The notes under the pieces are model-generated. The model saw only the letters and a program-made list of their open reading frames with translations, did no database searches and was not told where the DNA came from. A stretch of 64,000 bases of DNA from Phycisphaerales bacterium UBA2421 (GTDB lineage: Bacteria; Planctomycetota; Phycisphaerae; Tepidisphaerales; Tepidisphaeraceae): the NCBI GenBank assembly GCA_002343075.1, contig DDRH01000051.1:179852-243851 (forward strand). Reading direction: 5' to 3'. Of the stretch, positions 1-9,360 are shown piece after piece. The translations under genes and the position numbers were made by a program. Each line of letters begins with the position of its first letter. Position 1 is the first letter of the stretch.

Positions 1-230
1 AAATCGAGTAGTTCAACGGACGCGTTGGGTGCAAACAACTTTGCAGCACGCGCCGCCTCCTCCCTGCGAACCGGGTCTTGCGCACCAAAGACTACCCATC
101 GAATCTGCAAATCGGGCTTGAGGTCTAGAAGGCGCAAAATGGTCGCGCCCGCTCCGATCTCGATATCGTCGCAATGCGCGCCGAGGCAGAGTAGGCGGTG
201 GATACAAGATGGGTCAAAGAAAGAAGTCAT
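1..230 (-). CDS. PIG-L/LmbE family deacetylase, N-terminal part
   Basis: This gene runs off the left edge of the window; 76 codons are visible. It begins at ATG 230-228, one base after the stop of the nucleotidyltransferase gene (TAAGATG), so the two are almost certainly co-transcribed. Near the N-terminus it reads LCLGAHCDDIEIGAG, which matches the AH-x-DD zinc-binding motif that opens PIG-L/LmbE N-acetylglucosaminyl deacetylase-like enzymes. Cys stands where Pro is more common. Family members remove N-acetyl groups from sugar substrates, which fits the nucleotide-sugar genes upstream. The C-terminal half, including the other metal ligands, lies outside the window, so the substrate cannot be guessed. 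Confidence 0.75.
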   Translation of the reverse strand, partial: MTSFFDPSCIHRLLCLGAHCDDIEIGAGATILRLLDLKPDLQIRWVVFGAQDPVRREEAARAAKLFAPNASVELLD

Positions 231-231
231 C

Positions 232-1044
232 TTAGGCAGACCTGGCATGCGTGCCCTTGCCGCCGTTGCCATTCCAGACCATCCATGGTGCCTTACCCTT
301 CTGGTGCAAATCTTCTAGCGTCATCTTCTCCTTAAAGGTATCCATGCAGGCCCAGAATCCATTCCACTTAAACGTGCTCAGTCGCTTGGCCGCAATGAGT
401 CTGGCAAACGGTTCGTTCACAATCTCTTCGCCGGGATTGATGTAGTTCCAGAACTCCTTGCGGAACACGAAGAATCCGCCGTTCATGAACACATCGGCGT
501 CGGTGATCGGCCGAACGCTTCGAACCTCACCCCGCTCATCGCTTTCCCAGACGTGAAAGGTGTGGCAAGGTCGAACGCTAATGCAACTCGCGAGTTTGTC
601 CGGCTGCGAGCGCAAATGCTCGATCATGTCCGGCAGCGGAGCATCGGTGACATTGTCCGAATAGTTAGCGAGGAACATCTCCTCCCCCTCAAGATACGGT
701 TTTATCTTCGTCAGCCGCTCGCCGATATTGCTGTTTTGGCCTGTGTCGACGAACGTGATTGTCCAGTCGCTAATGTCATTGCTCAAAAGTTGGATGTCGT
801 GCCCGCCCTTGCGCAGCACAAAATCATTACTTGCGGCCTCGTTGTAGTTGAGGAAATACTCTTTGATGACATCTGCCTTGTGGCCGAGGCAAAGGATAAA
901 GTCCTTATGCCCATAGTGTGCGTAGTATTTCATTAGATGCCACAGAATCGGGCGATAGCCGATCGGCACCATTGGTTTGGGGATACTGTCAGAAAAATCA
1001 CGGAGCCGAAGCCCCATCCCGCCGCAAAAGAGGACTACTTTCAT
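232..1044 (-). CDS. Sugar-1-phosphate nucleotidyltransferase (glucose-1-phosphate cytidylyltransferase-like)
   Basis: A 270-residue enzyme of the nucleotidyltransferase family that activates a sugar phosphate as an NDP-sugar. The N-terminus shows the nucleotide-binding signature GGMGLRLR followed by KPMVPIG, typical of RfbA/RfbF proteins. Features such as GFWACMDTFKE near the C-terminus and the overall length fit glucose-1-phosphate cytidylyltransferase (RfbF), although a different NTP or sugar is possible. The start codon overlaps the last four bases of the UDP-glucose dehydrogenase gene (1041-1044, ATGA). The PIG-L gene follows after one base. It is the activation step of the cassette at 1-4908. 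Confidence 0.85.
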   Translation of the reverse strand: MKVVLFCGGMGLRLRDFSDSIPKPMVPIGYRPILWHLMKYYAHYGHKDFILCLGHKADVIKEYFLNYNEAASNDFVLRKGGHDIQLLSNDISDWTITFVDTGQNSNIGERLTKIKPYLEGEEMFLANYSDNVTDAPLPDMIEHLRSQPDKLASCISVRPCHTFHVWESDERGEVRSVRPITDADVFMNGGFFVFRKEFWNYINPGEEIVNEPFARLIAAKRLSTFKWNGFWACMDTFKEKMTLEDLHQKGKAPWMVWNGNGGKGTHARSA

Positions 1045-2390
1045 GACCGTTCTCCCTTCAAACCGACCCCGATGTATCGATGCACCGATTGTGGATCTAT
1101 CAATCGGCGGCCGTCGATGACGACAGCTTGACTGCCCTGCTTTAGCAGTCTCTCCCCCAGCGAGGCAAACTCGGCCCAGCGCGTCACGAGGACCACGGCC
1201 TCCACACCTTCAATTGCCCCCTCAAGACTCGCGGCAAACTCAGGCGGGCTGTCGTCAAGCGCGCGCTTCGCCGCCTCGTTGGCGATCGGATCAAACGCGA
1301 CAACACTTGCACCTCGCCGCTGCAACTCCCTTACGATCGACAGTGCCGGAGACTCTCGCAAATCATCTGTTTCTGGCTTAAATGCCAGTCCGAGCACTGC
1401 GACCCGTCTGCCCTTCAAGCCGCCCAGCGCGGCCTCGGCCTGGTCAACCAGCCGCTTGGGCCGCTCGGCGTTGATCGCAAGGACCGCGGCGAGCAGGGGC
1501 GTGTCAACATTCAGGGCCGCGGCATGTGCGTTGAGGGCCTTCACGTCCTTCGGAAAGCAACTGCCTCCAAAGCCACACCCCGGCGACAGAAAACTGGTGA
1601 TTGGCGAGCGAACCCGCCGGCCATCGGCATGGACCGTAAGCTCCTTCATCGCATGCACACCGCGCATCACATCGAGTGCATCGACGGCGCCAATGCCCTC
1701 ACAGATGTTGGCAATCTCGTTGGCGAAACTGATCATTGATGCCTGTAACGCGTTGCTGGCGTACTTGATCATCTCCGCGGTGGCGTTGTTGCAGGGAATG
1801 AGGGGGACGCTCTCAAAACTCGCGTATAACTCGGCGATCGCGTCCTGTGTGCGCGCGTCAATTCCGCCGAGAACGATCCGGTCGGGGTTCATGAAGTCAT
1901 GAACTGCCACGCCTTCGCTTAAAAATTCCGGGTTCATTCCCAGCCCAAACTGCTCGCCGCGCAGCTTGCCACTGGCCTCCTCGATCAGCGCGCCTACGAC
2001 GTCATCAGTTGTACCGGGAACGACCGTGCTCTTTACCACGACGACGTGATAACCCGCTTTGGCCTTCAGCGCGTTGCCAATCTGCGTTGCGATCTGCTTG
2101 ATGAATGTTAGATCAATCACCTTTCCGTCGAAGGGCGTCGGGGCTGCGATGAGAGTTAGCTCCGACCCCCGCACCGCCGCCGAGAGGTCGGCTGTCGCTG
2201 TCAAACCGCTCCCGGCGTGCCGAGCTATGATCTCCGGCAATCCCTTTTCGTGAATCGGGCAGACGCCGGCGTTGATCGCATCCACTTTGCGCTGGTCAAT
2301 GTCAACGCAAACAACGCGATGACCGCGATCCGCGAGGCACGCGCCCGTGACCAGCCCGACATAACCCGAACCTATGATTGATACCTTCAT
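1041..2390 (-). CDS. UDP-glucose 6-dehydrogenase family protein
   Basis: A 449-residue member of the UDP-glucose/GDP-mannose dehydrogenase family, which oxidises the C6 hydroxyl of a nucleotide sugar to a carboxylate using two NAD+. The N-terminal Rossmann motif is GSGYVGLVTG (residues 7-16). The central helix domain contains EMIKYASNALQA, and the catalytic cysteine sits in GFGGSCFPKD at about residue 270. The C-terminal UDP-binding domain has GLAFKPETDDLRESPA. Length and motifs are those of Ugd/TuaD proteins. It lies 67 bp after the epimerase gene and overlaps the nucleotidyltransferase gene by 4 bp. It probably supplies a UDP-uronic acid for surface polysaccharide. Confidence 0.9.
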   Translation of the reverse strand: MKVSIIGSGYVGLVTGACLADRGHRVVCVDIDQRKVDAINAGVCPIHEKGLPEIIARHAGSGLTATADLSAAVRGSELTLIAAPTPFDGKVIDLTFIKQIATQIGNALKAKAGYHVVVVKSTVVPGTTDDVVGALIEEASGKLRGEQFGLGMNPEFLSEGVAVHDFMNPDRIVLGGIDARTQDAIAELYASFESVPLIPCNNATAEMIKYASNALQASMISFANEIANICEGIGAVDALDVMRGVHAMKELTVHADGRRVRSPITSFLSPGCGFGGSCFPKDVKALNAHAAALNVDTPLLAAVLAINAERPKRLVDQAEAALGGLKGRRVAVLGLAFKPETDDLRESPALSIVRELQRRGASVVAFDPIANEAAKRALDDSPPEFAASLEGAIEGVEAVVLVTRWAEFASLGERLLKQGSQAVVIDGRRLIDPQSVHRYIGVGLKGERS

Positions 2391-2457
2391 TTATAACACC
2401 GATATTCAATCGGATGCTTGCTTTGAATCGAGAAGACGCGCGAATCGAAGACCCATG

Positions 2458-3591
2458 CTACTTCTCCTCGGCATCACGATTTCCGCTGTACCAGATCAAC
2501 GACCTGCGTAGACCCTCATCGAGCGAAATCAGCGGCTCATATCCGAGGTGCGAGCGCGCTTTCTCAATGACCGGGCAGCGGCGATTTGGATTGTCAATCA
2601 GGTACTCCTTGTCGCGGCTCTGCTTACGTTCCAGCTTTCCCCTGTATCCAAACAGTTCACGGCTCAAGGCGATCATTTTCTCGGCCAACTCGGCCACGCT
2701 GATTTCAGGCGTTTCGGTTCCGATGTTGTATGCCTCGCCGGGAGCGCCCTTGACCAGAATCTTCATGTAACCCTGAATCGCGTCGGCCGAATAGCAGAAC
2801 GTGCGCGTTGGTGTGCCGTCGGATAGCATGACAATGTCGCGACCACTCAGGATATCTCGCGCGAAATCGGGGATAAGCCGGCCGTCTGTGATTTTCAACC
2901 CCGGACCGTAGTTGTTGAACGGCCTGGCCGTCTTCACTGCCACCCCGTGCTGCTTGGCAAAATTCACGCACAGTGTCTCCCCGAACCGCTTCGCTTCGTC
3001 ATAACACGCCCGCGGCCCGGTGCAGCTAACCAGACCACGGTAGTCTTCACGAGTGGGAATGTTGGCAGCGTCGGGATCACCGTAAATCTCACTGGACGAA
3101 AAGAAGAGTATACCTTCAACTGGTGCTCCGCTTTCCTTTCGCTGCAGGGCGTAGTCGAGCAGATTGCGCAGGCCGTTGATGTTGGCGTCCATGGTGCCGA
3201 TCGGATCGATGCGGTAATAGGTAGGCGATGCAATCGACGCTGCGTGGATGATCCAGTGAAAATGCCCCAGCGGCTTTGGCAAAGGCAGCTTCATATCGTG
3301 GCGAACGAGTGTGAGCGCGCGGTTCTCGGTTAAACATGTGAGCCAACCGGGCACCCCACGCGATAGATTGTCGAACACCGTCAGGCGAATTCGATCGTTC
3401 GCGGCCGCGAGGGTGTTGTAGTGCGTAATGGTCTGCACAAGGTAATAGCCAAGAAACCCCGCTCCGCCGGTGACGAGTACCGACTTGCCCGCCAGCTTCT
3501 TCAATTCGCTCGAGAGCGTCTTGCTACAAAGCGTATTGAGGTCGTCCAGGAGAATGTCGTCTGCGGTTTGTATGGTCATCGTCGTCTTCAT
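2458..3591 (-). CDS. NAD-dependent epimerase/dehydratase (UDP-glucuronate decarboxylase-like SDR)
   Basis: A 377-residue extended short-chain dehydrogenase/reductase acting on a nucleotide sugar. The cofactor motif GGAGFLG is near residues 42-48, preceded by an atypical 40-residue N-terminal extension. The catalytic Tyr-x3-Lys is in CYDEAKRFGE, and NYGPG and TRTFCYSADA follow as in UDP-glucuronate decarboxylases and dTDP-glucose dehydratases. The neighbouring UDP-glucose dehydrogenase would make the UDP-glucuronate that a decarboxylase needs. The C-methyltransferase upstream would instead suit a 4-keto-sugar product. The exact reaction is therefore open. Confidence 0.85.
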   Translation of the reverse strand: MKTTMTIQTADDILLDDLNTLCSKTLSSELKKLAGKSVLVTGGAGFLGYYLVQTITHYNTLAAANDRIRLTVFDNLSRGVPGWLTCLTENRALTLVRHDMKLPLPKPLGHFHWIIHAASIASPTYYRIDPIGTMDANINGLRNLLDYALQRKESGAPVEGILFFSSSEIYGDPDAANIPTREDYRGLVSCTGPRACYDEAKRFGETLCVNFAKQHGVAVKTARPFNNYGPGLKITDGRLIPDFARDILSGRDIVMLSDGTPTRTFCYSADAIQGYMKILVKGAPGEAYNIGTETPEISVAELAEKMIALSRELFGYRGKLERKQSRDKEYLIDNPNRRCPVIEKARSHLGYEPLISLDEGLRRSLIWYSGNRDAEEK

Positions 3592-3618
3592 CGCGTGGTT
3601 AGATTGCTCGCCGAGCCT

Positions 3619-4908
3619 TTAGCATTCCTGCAACTGGGGCATAAACACGACAAACTTCCCGCCCCACTCCCGCACCGCTGCCATCTGCTGCATCACTTCG
3701 GTTTTGAGGTTCCACACCAAGATCAGCACAAAATCGGGCTTGGCATCCATGATCTCATCGGGCGAGCGGATCGGAATGCGCGTTCCAGGCAGGAAGTTAC
3801 CCTGCTTATGCGGGCTACGATCGACGGTGAATTCGACGAAGTCGCTACGAATACCGCAATAGTTCAGGAGCGTATTACCCTTCCCCGGAGCACCGTATGC
3901 AACGACTTTCTTTCCCGCGCGTTTCTGCTCAATGAGCCAGGACAGTATCTGCCGTTTGTGCTCTTCCACTTGTTTACCGTACGCGGCATAACTCTTGAGA
4001 TCACCCTGCCCAGCGGCACGTTCGCGCGCCTTCATTGCGTGCACGCGCTCGCTGACAGTATGTGTCCCGTCGTCCGTGTGATGGGCATACACGCGGATCG
4101 ACCCGCCGTGGATGTCGATCTCATCGACATCGAACAGTTCCATCCCGTGCGCCGCAAAGATCTTCTCGACGGTGGTGAATGAGAGGTACGAGTAGTGTTC
4201 GTGATACACCGTATCCCAGTAGTTTTTGTCGATCAGGTGCAGCAACTGCGGAAACTCCATCGTCACCACGCCCGCAGGCGAGAGCAGGATCTTCATTCCG
4301 CCGACGAAATCGTTGATGTCGGGAACGTGCGCCAGAACGTTGTTACCCAGGATCAGATCGGCGGGACCGTTTGAATCGAGCACCTCGCGCGCGGTCTGGC
4401 GGCCGAAGAACCGCACGATCGTCGGCACCCCCTTCTCCTGCGCCGCAGCGGCGGTGTTGGCGGTCGGCTCGATGCCCAGACACGGGATCTTCTTTTCCAG
4501 GAAATACTGCAGTAGGTAACCGTCGTTGCTGGCAAGCTCAACCACCCGGCTCCTGCCGCCCAGACCAAAGCGGGCTGTCATCTGCTCAACATACGCCCGG
4601 GCATGGGCGAGCATCGTCTCGCTGTACGAGCTGAAATAGGCGTACTCACCGTCGAAAATTGCTTCACGCGACACGTATGCAGGCAACTGCACGAGATAAC
4701 ACTTCTCGCACACATACACATGCAGCGGATAAAACGGCTCGCCATGATCAAACTGCGCCGGCGTGACGTGCTTTTGGCATAGCGGGCTCGTGCCCAGGTC
4801 AACAAACGTGTGCCGCAACGGCTCAGCGCAGAACCGGCAACACGGCCCGGCGCTGAGGGGATTGGGGAGAGTCGAAGTTGAAGTGTTCGTTTCCACAGCC
4901 GTCATCAT
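3619..4908 (-). CDS. SAM-dependent C-methyltransferase of NDP-sugar type
   Basis: About 429 residues from the proposed start. An N-terminal zinc-binding motif (CRFCAEPLRHTFVDLG, followed by C-x2-C in YVCEKCY) precedes a Rossmann SAM-binding domain with VELASNDGYLLQYF. A C-terminal domain contains VVAYGAPGKGNTLLNY. This order (Methyltransf_13, _23, _14) is that of NDP-hexose 3-C-methyltransferases such as TylCIII and EvaC. The open frame extends to 4944, but the tandem ATGs at 4908 and 4905 avoid a proline- and cysteine-rich leader and are preferred; no strong ribosome-binding site decides it. It is the first gene of the sugar cassette and suggests a branched-chain sugar. Confidence 0.88.
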   Translation of the reverse strand: MMTAVETNTSTSTLPNPLSAGPCCRFCAEPLRHTFVDLGTSPLCQKHVTPAQFDHGEPFYPLHVYVCEKCYLVQLPAYVSREAIFDGEYAYFSSYSETMLAHARAYVEQMTARFGLGGRSRVVELASNDGYLLQYFLEKKIPCLGIEPTANTAAAAQEKGVPTIVRFFGRQTAREVLDSNGPADLILGNNVLAHVPDINDFVGGMKILLSPAGVVTMEFPQLLHLIDKNYWDTVYHEHYSYLSFTTVEKIFAAHGMELFDVDEIDIHGGSIRVYAHHTDDGTHTVSERVHAMKARERAAGQGDLKSYAAYGKQVEEHKRQILSWLIEQKRAGKKVVAYGAPGKGNTLLNYCGIRSDFVEFTVDRSPHKQGNFLPGTRIPIRSPDEIMDAKPDFVLILVWNLKTEVMQQMAAVREWGGKFVVFMPQLQEC

Positions 4909-5150
4909 GCACCAACCCGGGCACCCGCGAAATGGCGGCGGCACCGCTATTGGAGTTTATCGGGACTCGGAAGAGTCGACTTAATCTACAAGCGTACCGT
5001 AAAAATCTGGGATTTTCGGCCAACAGTCTGGCGATTGAGCACGGCCGGCGGGGGTGCCCGGTGGTTGAGTCAAGCTCTGCCCCCCTCCGCGAGTGCGACG
5101 ATCAAGCCGCTGAAAGTGCGTGAAACCGACGGGACAAGGCAAAACCAAGA

Positions 5151-5180
5151 ACCGGCGGTCACAGTTAAGTGACCGCCGGT
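5151..5180 (-). terminator. Hairpin terminator downstream of the PEP-CTERM gene
   Basis: A perfect 12-bp inverted repeat (5151-5162 with 5169-5180) encloses a 6-base loop. It lies 38 bp after the stop of the gene ending at 5219 and is followed on the minus strand by a short T-containing run. The rest of the gap 4909-5218 shows no further gene; it must hold the promoter for the sugar cassette, which I cannot place confidently. Confidence 0.7.
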
Positions 5181-5218
5181 CGAATTGGCAAGGGTAATCC
5201 TTGGCGTCAGCTCAAGAT

Positions 5219-5956
5219 TTACTTGCGACGACGCAGGCCGAGGAGGCCGAGACCCGCAAGGGCAAAGCCCATGGTGGGTTCCGGGATCGGCGGAATCGCG
5301 GGAATTGGGGTCGGCGAGCCGACGCCACCAGTGCCCAAAATCCGGTTAACTACCGAGCCCTGCCCAATGGCAGGAACGTCGTTACCGAGGAAGGTCAGGC
5401 GAGCGAGAGCGAAGGTGCCATCGCCGGGCTGAACTGCGGGAGCGGCGTTGCCCCAGACGAGCGAGACGAGGTTGTCCGCTGCACTGGTGCCGTCAACGCC
5501 GTTCGGCGAAACAGCTTCACTCGACGGTCCTTGGGTTCCGTCGGCGCGAAGTGCACCGAGAATCGAGGTCCCTGTCGGGTTGCCAGGGTAGGCCACGCCA
5601 GTCGACAGGCCGCGAGCCGGGTTGCTGGCGACGCCTGGCAACAGACGGGTGAGATCAAAGTTGATCGCAGGTGCAATTTCGTCGGGGTCGACGATCGTGT
5701 GCCGATAGAAACCGCCAGTTACAGCGGACGCACGCAGGGCACCACCGCCAAAACGGTCGCCTTCGGTGATTGTTGCACGGAGCTCATAGCTGTTCCACGA
5801 GCCGGCCGGGAGCCTGCCGTTGATCGTCGAGTTACCGACGGTCTGTGCATCTGCCGGGACCGGAATCGCAACCCAGTTGAGCGTAATCGCCGCATTGGCA
5901 GCAGACGTTGCCGCCGCCAGAACTGCTACTGCAGAAAGAGACTTGAAGAATGACAT
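5219..5956 (-). CDS. PEP-CTERM sorting-domain secreted protein
   Basis: A 245-residue exported protein of unknown role. It has an N-terminal signal peptide (hydrophobic run ending AANAA near residue 23) and a C-terminal PEP-CTERM tail: PEPTMGFALAGLGLLGLRRRK, a PEP motif, a hydrophobic stretch and a basic end. That tail directs handling by an exosortase at the cell envelope. The middle part is low in recognisable motifs and rich in Gly, Ala, Thr and Asn, as is usual for such surface proteins. A strong Shine-Dalgarno GGAGGT sits 7 bases before the ATG. The gene is monocistronic, with a promoter at 6064-6093 and a terminator at 5151-5180. No exosortase gene is in the window. Confidence 0.85.
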   Translation of the reverse strand: MSFFKSLSAVAVLAAATSAANAAITLNWVAIPVPADAQTVGNSTINGRLPAGSWNSYELRATITEGDRFGGGALRASAVTGGFYRHTIVDPDEIAPAINFDLTRLLPGVASNPARGLSTGVAYPGNPTGTSILGALRADGTQGPSSEAVSPNGVDGTSAADNLVSLVWGNAAPAVQPGDGTFALARLTFLGNDVPAIGQGSVVNRILGTGGVGSPTPIPAIPPIPEPTMGFALAGLGLLGLRRRK

Positions 5957-6063
5957 CTTCTGACCTCCAAAGGACTAAGGACATTACGTCCGTCCACCAA
6001 ACCCCCTTGCCACATTCCCACACGTACCACTCGACGCTTGAGCTTCGCCAAGTGGACTCGCTG

Positions 6064-6093
6064 AATATACCCCGAAGTTTCCTCTGAGGTCAA
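6064..6093 (-). promoter_or_regulatory. Sigma70-like promoter of the PEP-CTERM gene
   Basis: On the minus strand TTGACC (6093-6088) and TATATT (6069-6064) are separated by 18 bases, each matching the housekeeping consensus at five of six positions. Transcription would start near 6057, giving an untranslated leader of about 100 bases before the ATG at 5956. The remainder of the 5957-6279 gap is AT-rich; I see no gene in it and only a weak 7-bp hairpin (6166-6185) that could end the putA transcript. Confidence 0.65.
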
Positions 6094-6279
6094 CACTTAA
6101 ATTGGAAATTTTCACGCAGATTTCGCCGAATCTTCCCGACAGAGCACCCCATCACCCCAGAATCACCCAAAACACCCATTTTGGGGCACTGAAAAACAAT
6201 GCGCAAACTATTTCTTAACAATAACTTATGCAAAGTTGCGCCCGATCGGCCACGGTGCCTCTTGCAAGCCAAACTTACT

Positions 6280-9276
6280 TCACTTGCGCACCGACTCCAC
6301 AGGCGTAAACCCTCGGCGGAGGGTGTTTTCCGTCACGGCGCGAGAGATCATGAATTGCACCAGGTAATCGGGTCCCCCTGCCTTGCTTCCTGTGCCCGAT
6401 AATGCAAAGCCACCGAACGGCTGGCGATCGACAATCGCGCCGGTGATTCGTCGATTGATATATAAGTTGCCAACGCGCATTTCCTGCCGAGTCTGGTCAA
6501 TGCTCGCGGGGCTGCGGCTGTAGATTCCTCCTGTCAGCGCGTACGGCGTGTCGTTGGCGATCTCAATTGCGTGCGACAGATCGCGCGCTCGAATGACCGC
6601 AAGCACAGGTCCGAAAATCTCCTGCTGCGCAATTTCTGCGCGCGGGTCGATATCGACGAAAATCGTCGGGCCGATGAAGCTCCCTCTTTGCGCTAGAGTG
6701 CTGACATCGGTTGCATGGGCTGGTGCAACGCCCGCTGAGATTGAGCGATCAATCAGCTTCCGAATGCGCGTGGCTGATGTTTCGTCAATCACCGGCGGCA
6801 CTGTGTGACTCGGCTGCTCCGGCGGGCCGACGCTCAATGACTTCGTCGCCTCGATCAGCCGAGGTACGAACTGATCGTAAATGCTGTCGTGCACAATCGC
6901 CCTGCTGCACGCGCTGCACTTCTGCCCTGCAAAGCCAAATGCGCTGGCCACCGTGCCGATGACGGCTTCATCCAGGTCTGCATCGTCATCAATGATGATG
7001 GCATTCTTCCCGCCCATTTCTGTAATGACCCGCTTCACCAGATTCTGCCCTGGCGGCGTCTCGGCGGCGGTACGGTTGATTTCGAGGCCGACTGCTTTGC
7101 TTCCCGTGAACACGATAAGCGGCACAAGCGGATGCTTCACAAGCACCGGCCCGATTTCTTCGCCAACGCCGGGAAGATAGTTAACCACACCCCGCGGCGC
7201 GCCGGCTTCTTCGAAGATCTCCATCAGCTTCCAGGCAATCACCGGCGATTGCTCGGCAGGCTTCATAATGGCGGTGTTGCCCGTCACGACGGCGGCGGCG
7301 GTCATGCCAGCGAGGATCGCGAGCGGGAAATTCCAGGGCGCAATCACTGCGCAGACGCCGCGAGGCTCAAAAAACGTGTAATTGTCCTCACCGGGCACGT
7401 CGCGCCGTCGGGGCGGGGCGAGTCGGAGCATTTCCCCGGCATAAAAGTCGCAGAAGTCGATTGCCTCTGCCACGTCGGCATCGGCTTCCCGCCACGGCTT
7501 GGCGCACTCAAGCACCATCCACGCCGCCAACTCGAACTTTCGCCGCCGCATGATGCCCGCGACTCTCGTAAGCAGATTGCATCGCTCGTTCACCGGCGCA
7601 TGACGCCAAGACCGAAACGCCCGATGTGCTGCTTCGACCGCGAGACCCGCGTGGCTCGGCGTGGCCGCTGCCGAGGCACCAATGATCTCGGCGCGGTTGG
7701 ATGGATTAACCGATTCAATCGAAGCGCCCGGTGTCTCGACCCGGTTGCCGTCGATCACGAGCGGGTATCTTCCGCCAAGCTGCGATCGCGCGAACTCGAG
7801 CGCCTCGCGCATCGCCGTGCGCACAGCCTCGGTCGAAAAATCGGACGGCGGTTCGGGGATGAAACGATTGGTCCGAGATCGATCGAGAGCCGGCGCATAG
7901 GGCTTCTGGCGATTGACTGGTGCTGCGTTGCCGTTCGATGCGGGATTCATGAGCAGGCGCTCCTCTGGAACATTCTCGACGAAACCAGCGCGTAAAAAGC
8001 TTTCATTACTTGTGTTTTCAAGAAGGCGGCGGACGAGATAAGCCATGCCGGGAAGAAGCTGGCCGTAAGGCGTGTAGATTCGCACTCGGTGGCCCAGATC
8101 GAGCAGCGTTTGGCGGATCGGGTCGGCCATCCCGTACAGCATTTGAAACTCGTATCGCCCCCTCGGCACGCGATGCCGCTCCGCCTGCTCCAATGCTGCC
8201 GCGATCGAGCGGACATTGTGGCTCGCGATCGCCGGTCGAAGCAGATCGCTATGCTGCATTAGAAAATTGCTGCATCGCTCGAAATTGGCGTCGGTGTCGG
8301 CCTTATTGGTCCAGACGGGCACCGGCCAATCATTTTGCGCGGCAATTACGGTCTCATAGTCCCAGTACGCACCTTTAACCAACCGGACATGAACCGGCGT
8401 GCCCCGTAGACGGGACCAATCGGCTAACTTCTGCAAATCATCCAGGCAGCACCGCAGATACGCTTGGATCGCGATTCCCGCATCGGGCCAGTCGACAAAC
8501 TCTTCTTCACCGAGGATGTCTTTGAAAGCCTGAATGGTCGCATCCTTAAAGGAATGCTGCTCCATATCGAGGTTAATCAGCGCGCCATGAGCTTTGGCAA
8601 GACGCATGATGGGTCGAAGCCGCTCGCGAACACTTCGGCTGGTGCTGTCGGGGTCAATTGGGTCAAACTGGCTGAAGAGGCTGGATAGCTTCACGCTCAC
8701 GTTCACCCGCGGCACTTTCCCGTCGGGCGAAAGCTCCACGGCGGCAAGATCCGGCTCGCCCGCGAGCCTTTCTGTAAGTCCCTTAATCAAATGAAGATAC
8801 GTCTGCTGATGAGCCTCGGCTTCCGATTCGCTCACGACGGCTTCGCCGAGCAAATCGATGGTGAAAGCCAGACGATTGCGCCGTTGCGCTAAAATCGTAG
8901 CAATCGCTTCATCCAGATTCGTGGCGGCAATGAACTTGCGCGCCATGCGGCGGGTGTTGAACTGGGCTGCTTTTGCGATGGTTGCACCGATCGGCCCCTT
9001 TTCCGGCAGAAACCGAAGGAGCTCGCGGGCCACTTCAGGCAGGCCATCGCCGGCGAGGTGCATGTATTCTTTAAGATGTCGGTTGATTGAATCGGGCTGC
9101 CGCAGAACGGGAAGGACGTCGACGAACCGAAAAAGCTGCGCCTTGAGGCCCTCGTCGCGCATCGACAGGTTCATCAGTTGTTGGTCGAGCCAGGTCGAGA
9201 CCCCCCCGGTGGCACGCTGGTTGCGGATGCGTGCGAAGAGATCCGACCCGATTTGCACAACCCGCGAATCCGACAT
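6280..9276 (-). CDS. putA: Bifunctional proline dehydrogenase / L-glutamate gamma-semialdehyde dehydrogenase
   Basis: A 998-residue fused enzyme that oxidises proline to glutamate in two steps. Residues up to about 430 are the FAD-dependent proline dehydrogenase barrel, seen in LVKGAYWDYE and the YGQLLPGMAYLVRRLLEN region. From about 500 onwards is the NAD-dependent P5C dehydrogenase, with the catalytic Glu in ITEMGGKN and the catalytic Cys in AGQKCSACSR. There is no N-terminal ribbon-helix-helix DNA-binding domain, so this is a minimal PutA without autorepressor function. It stands alone between the PEP-CTERM gene and the Tad locus, with no partner transporter nearby. Confidence 0.95.
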   Translation of the reverse strand: MSDSRVVQIGSDLFARIRNQRATGGVSTWLDQQLMNLSMRDEGLKAQLFRFVDVLPVLRQPDSINRHLKEYMHLAGDGLPEVARELLRFLPEKGPIGATIAKAAQFNTRRMARKFIAATNLDEAIATILAQRRNRLAFTIDLLGEAVVSESEAEAHQQTYLHLIKGLTERLAGEPDLAAVELSPDGKVPRVNVSVKLSSLFSQFDPIDPDSTSRSVRERLRPIMRLAKAHGALINLDMEQHSFKDATIQAFKDILGEEEFVDWPDAGIAIQAYLRCCLDDLQKLADWSRLRGTPVHVRLVKGAYWDYETVIAAQNDWPVPVWTNKADTDANFERCSNFLMQHSDLLRPAIASHNVRSIAAALEQAERHRVPRGRYEFQMLYGMADPIRQTLLDLGHRVRIYTPYGQLLPGMAYLVRRLLENTSNESFLRAGFVENVPEERLLMNPASNGNAAPVNRQKPYAPALDRSRTNRFIPEPPSDFSTEAVRTAMREALEFARSQLGGRYPLVIDGNRVETPGASIESVNPSNRAEIIGASAAATPSHAGLAVEAAHRAFRSWRHAPVNERCNLLTRVAGIMRRRKFELAAWMVLECAKPWREADADVAEAIDFCDFYAGEMLRLAPPRRRDVPGEDNYTFFEPRGVCAVIAPWNFPLAILAGMTAAAVVTGNTAIMKPAEQSPVIAWKLMEIFEEAGAPRGVVNYLPGVGEEIGPVLVKHPLVPLIVFTGSKAVGLEINRTAAETPPGQNLVKRVITEMGGKNAIIIDDDADLDEAVIGTVASAFGFAGQKCSACSRAIVHDSIYDQFVPRLIEATKSLSVGPPEQPSHTVPPVIDETSATRIRKLIDRSISAGVAPAHATDVSTLAQRGSFIGPTIFVDIDPRAEIAQQEIFGPVLAVIRARDLSHAIEIANDTPYALTGGIYSRSPASIDQTRQEMRVGNLYINRRITGAIVDRQPFGGFALSGTGSKAGGPDYLVQFMISRAVTENTLRRGFTPVESVRK

Positions 9277-9360
9277 GTCGGAATTTTCGCCGGTTTAGTG
9301 GAATGAATCAAGAGAGACTATCGAGACGCGCCGGTGGTAAGTCCCGAAGAAACACAAGAA

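Noticed and set aside
13..318. Open frames overlapping the first genes on both strands
   Set aside because: They are shadow frames; the minus-strand frame ending off the left edge encodes the PIG-L motif instead.
5201..5953. 250-codon frame on the plus strand opposite the PEP-CTERM gene
   Set aside because: No signal peptide or family; the minus-strand protein has clear signal and sorting tail, promoter and terminator.
6166..6185. CCCAAAA/TTTTGGG hairpin as a terminator for putA
   Set aside because: Only 7 bp with no T-run on the minus strand; too weak to list as a feature.
6889..7995. 368-codon plus-strand frame inside putA
   Set aside because: It is antisense to the well-conserved P5C dehydrogenase domain and has a composition typical of GC-rich shadow frames.
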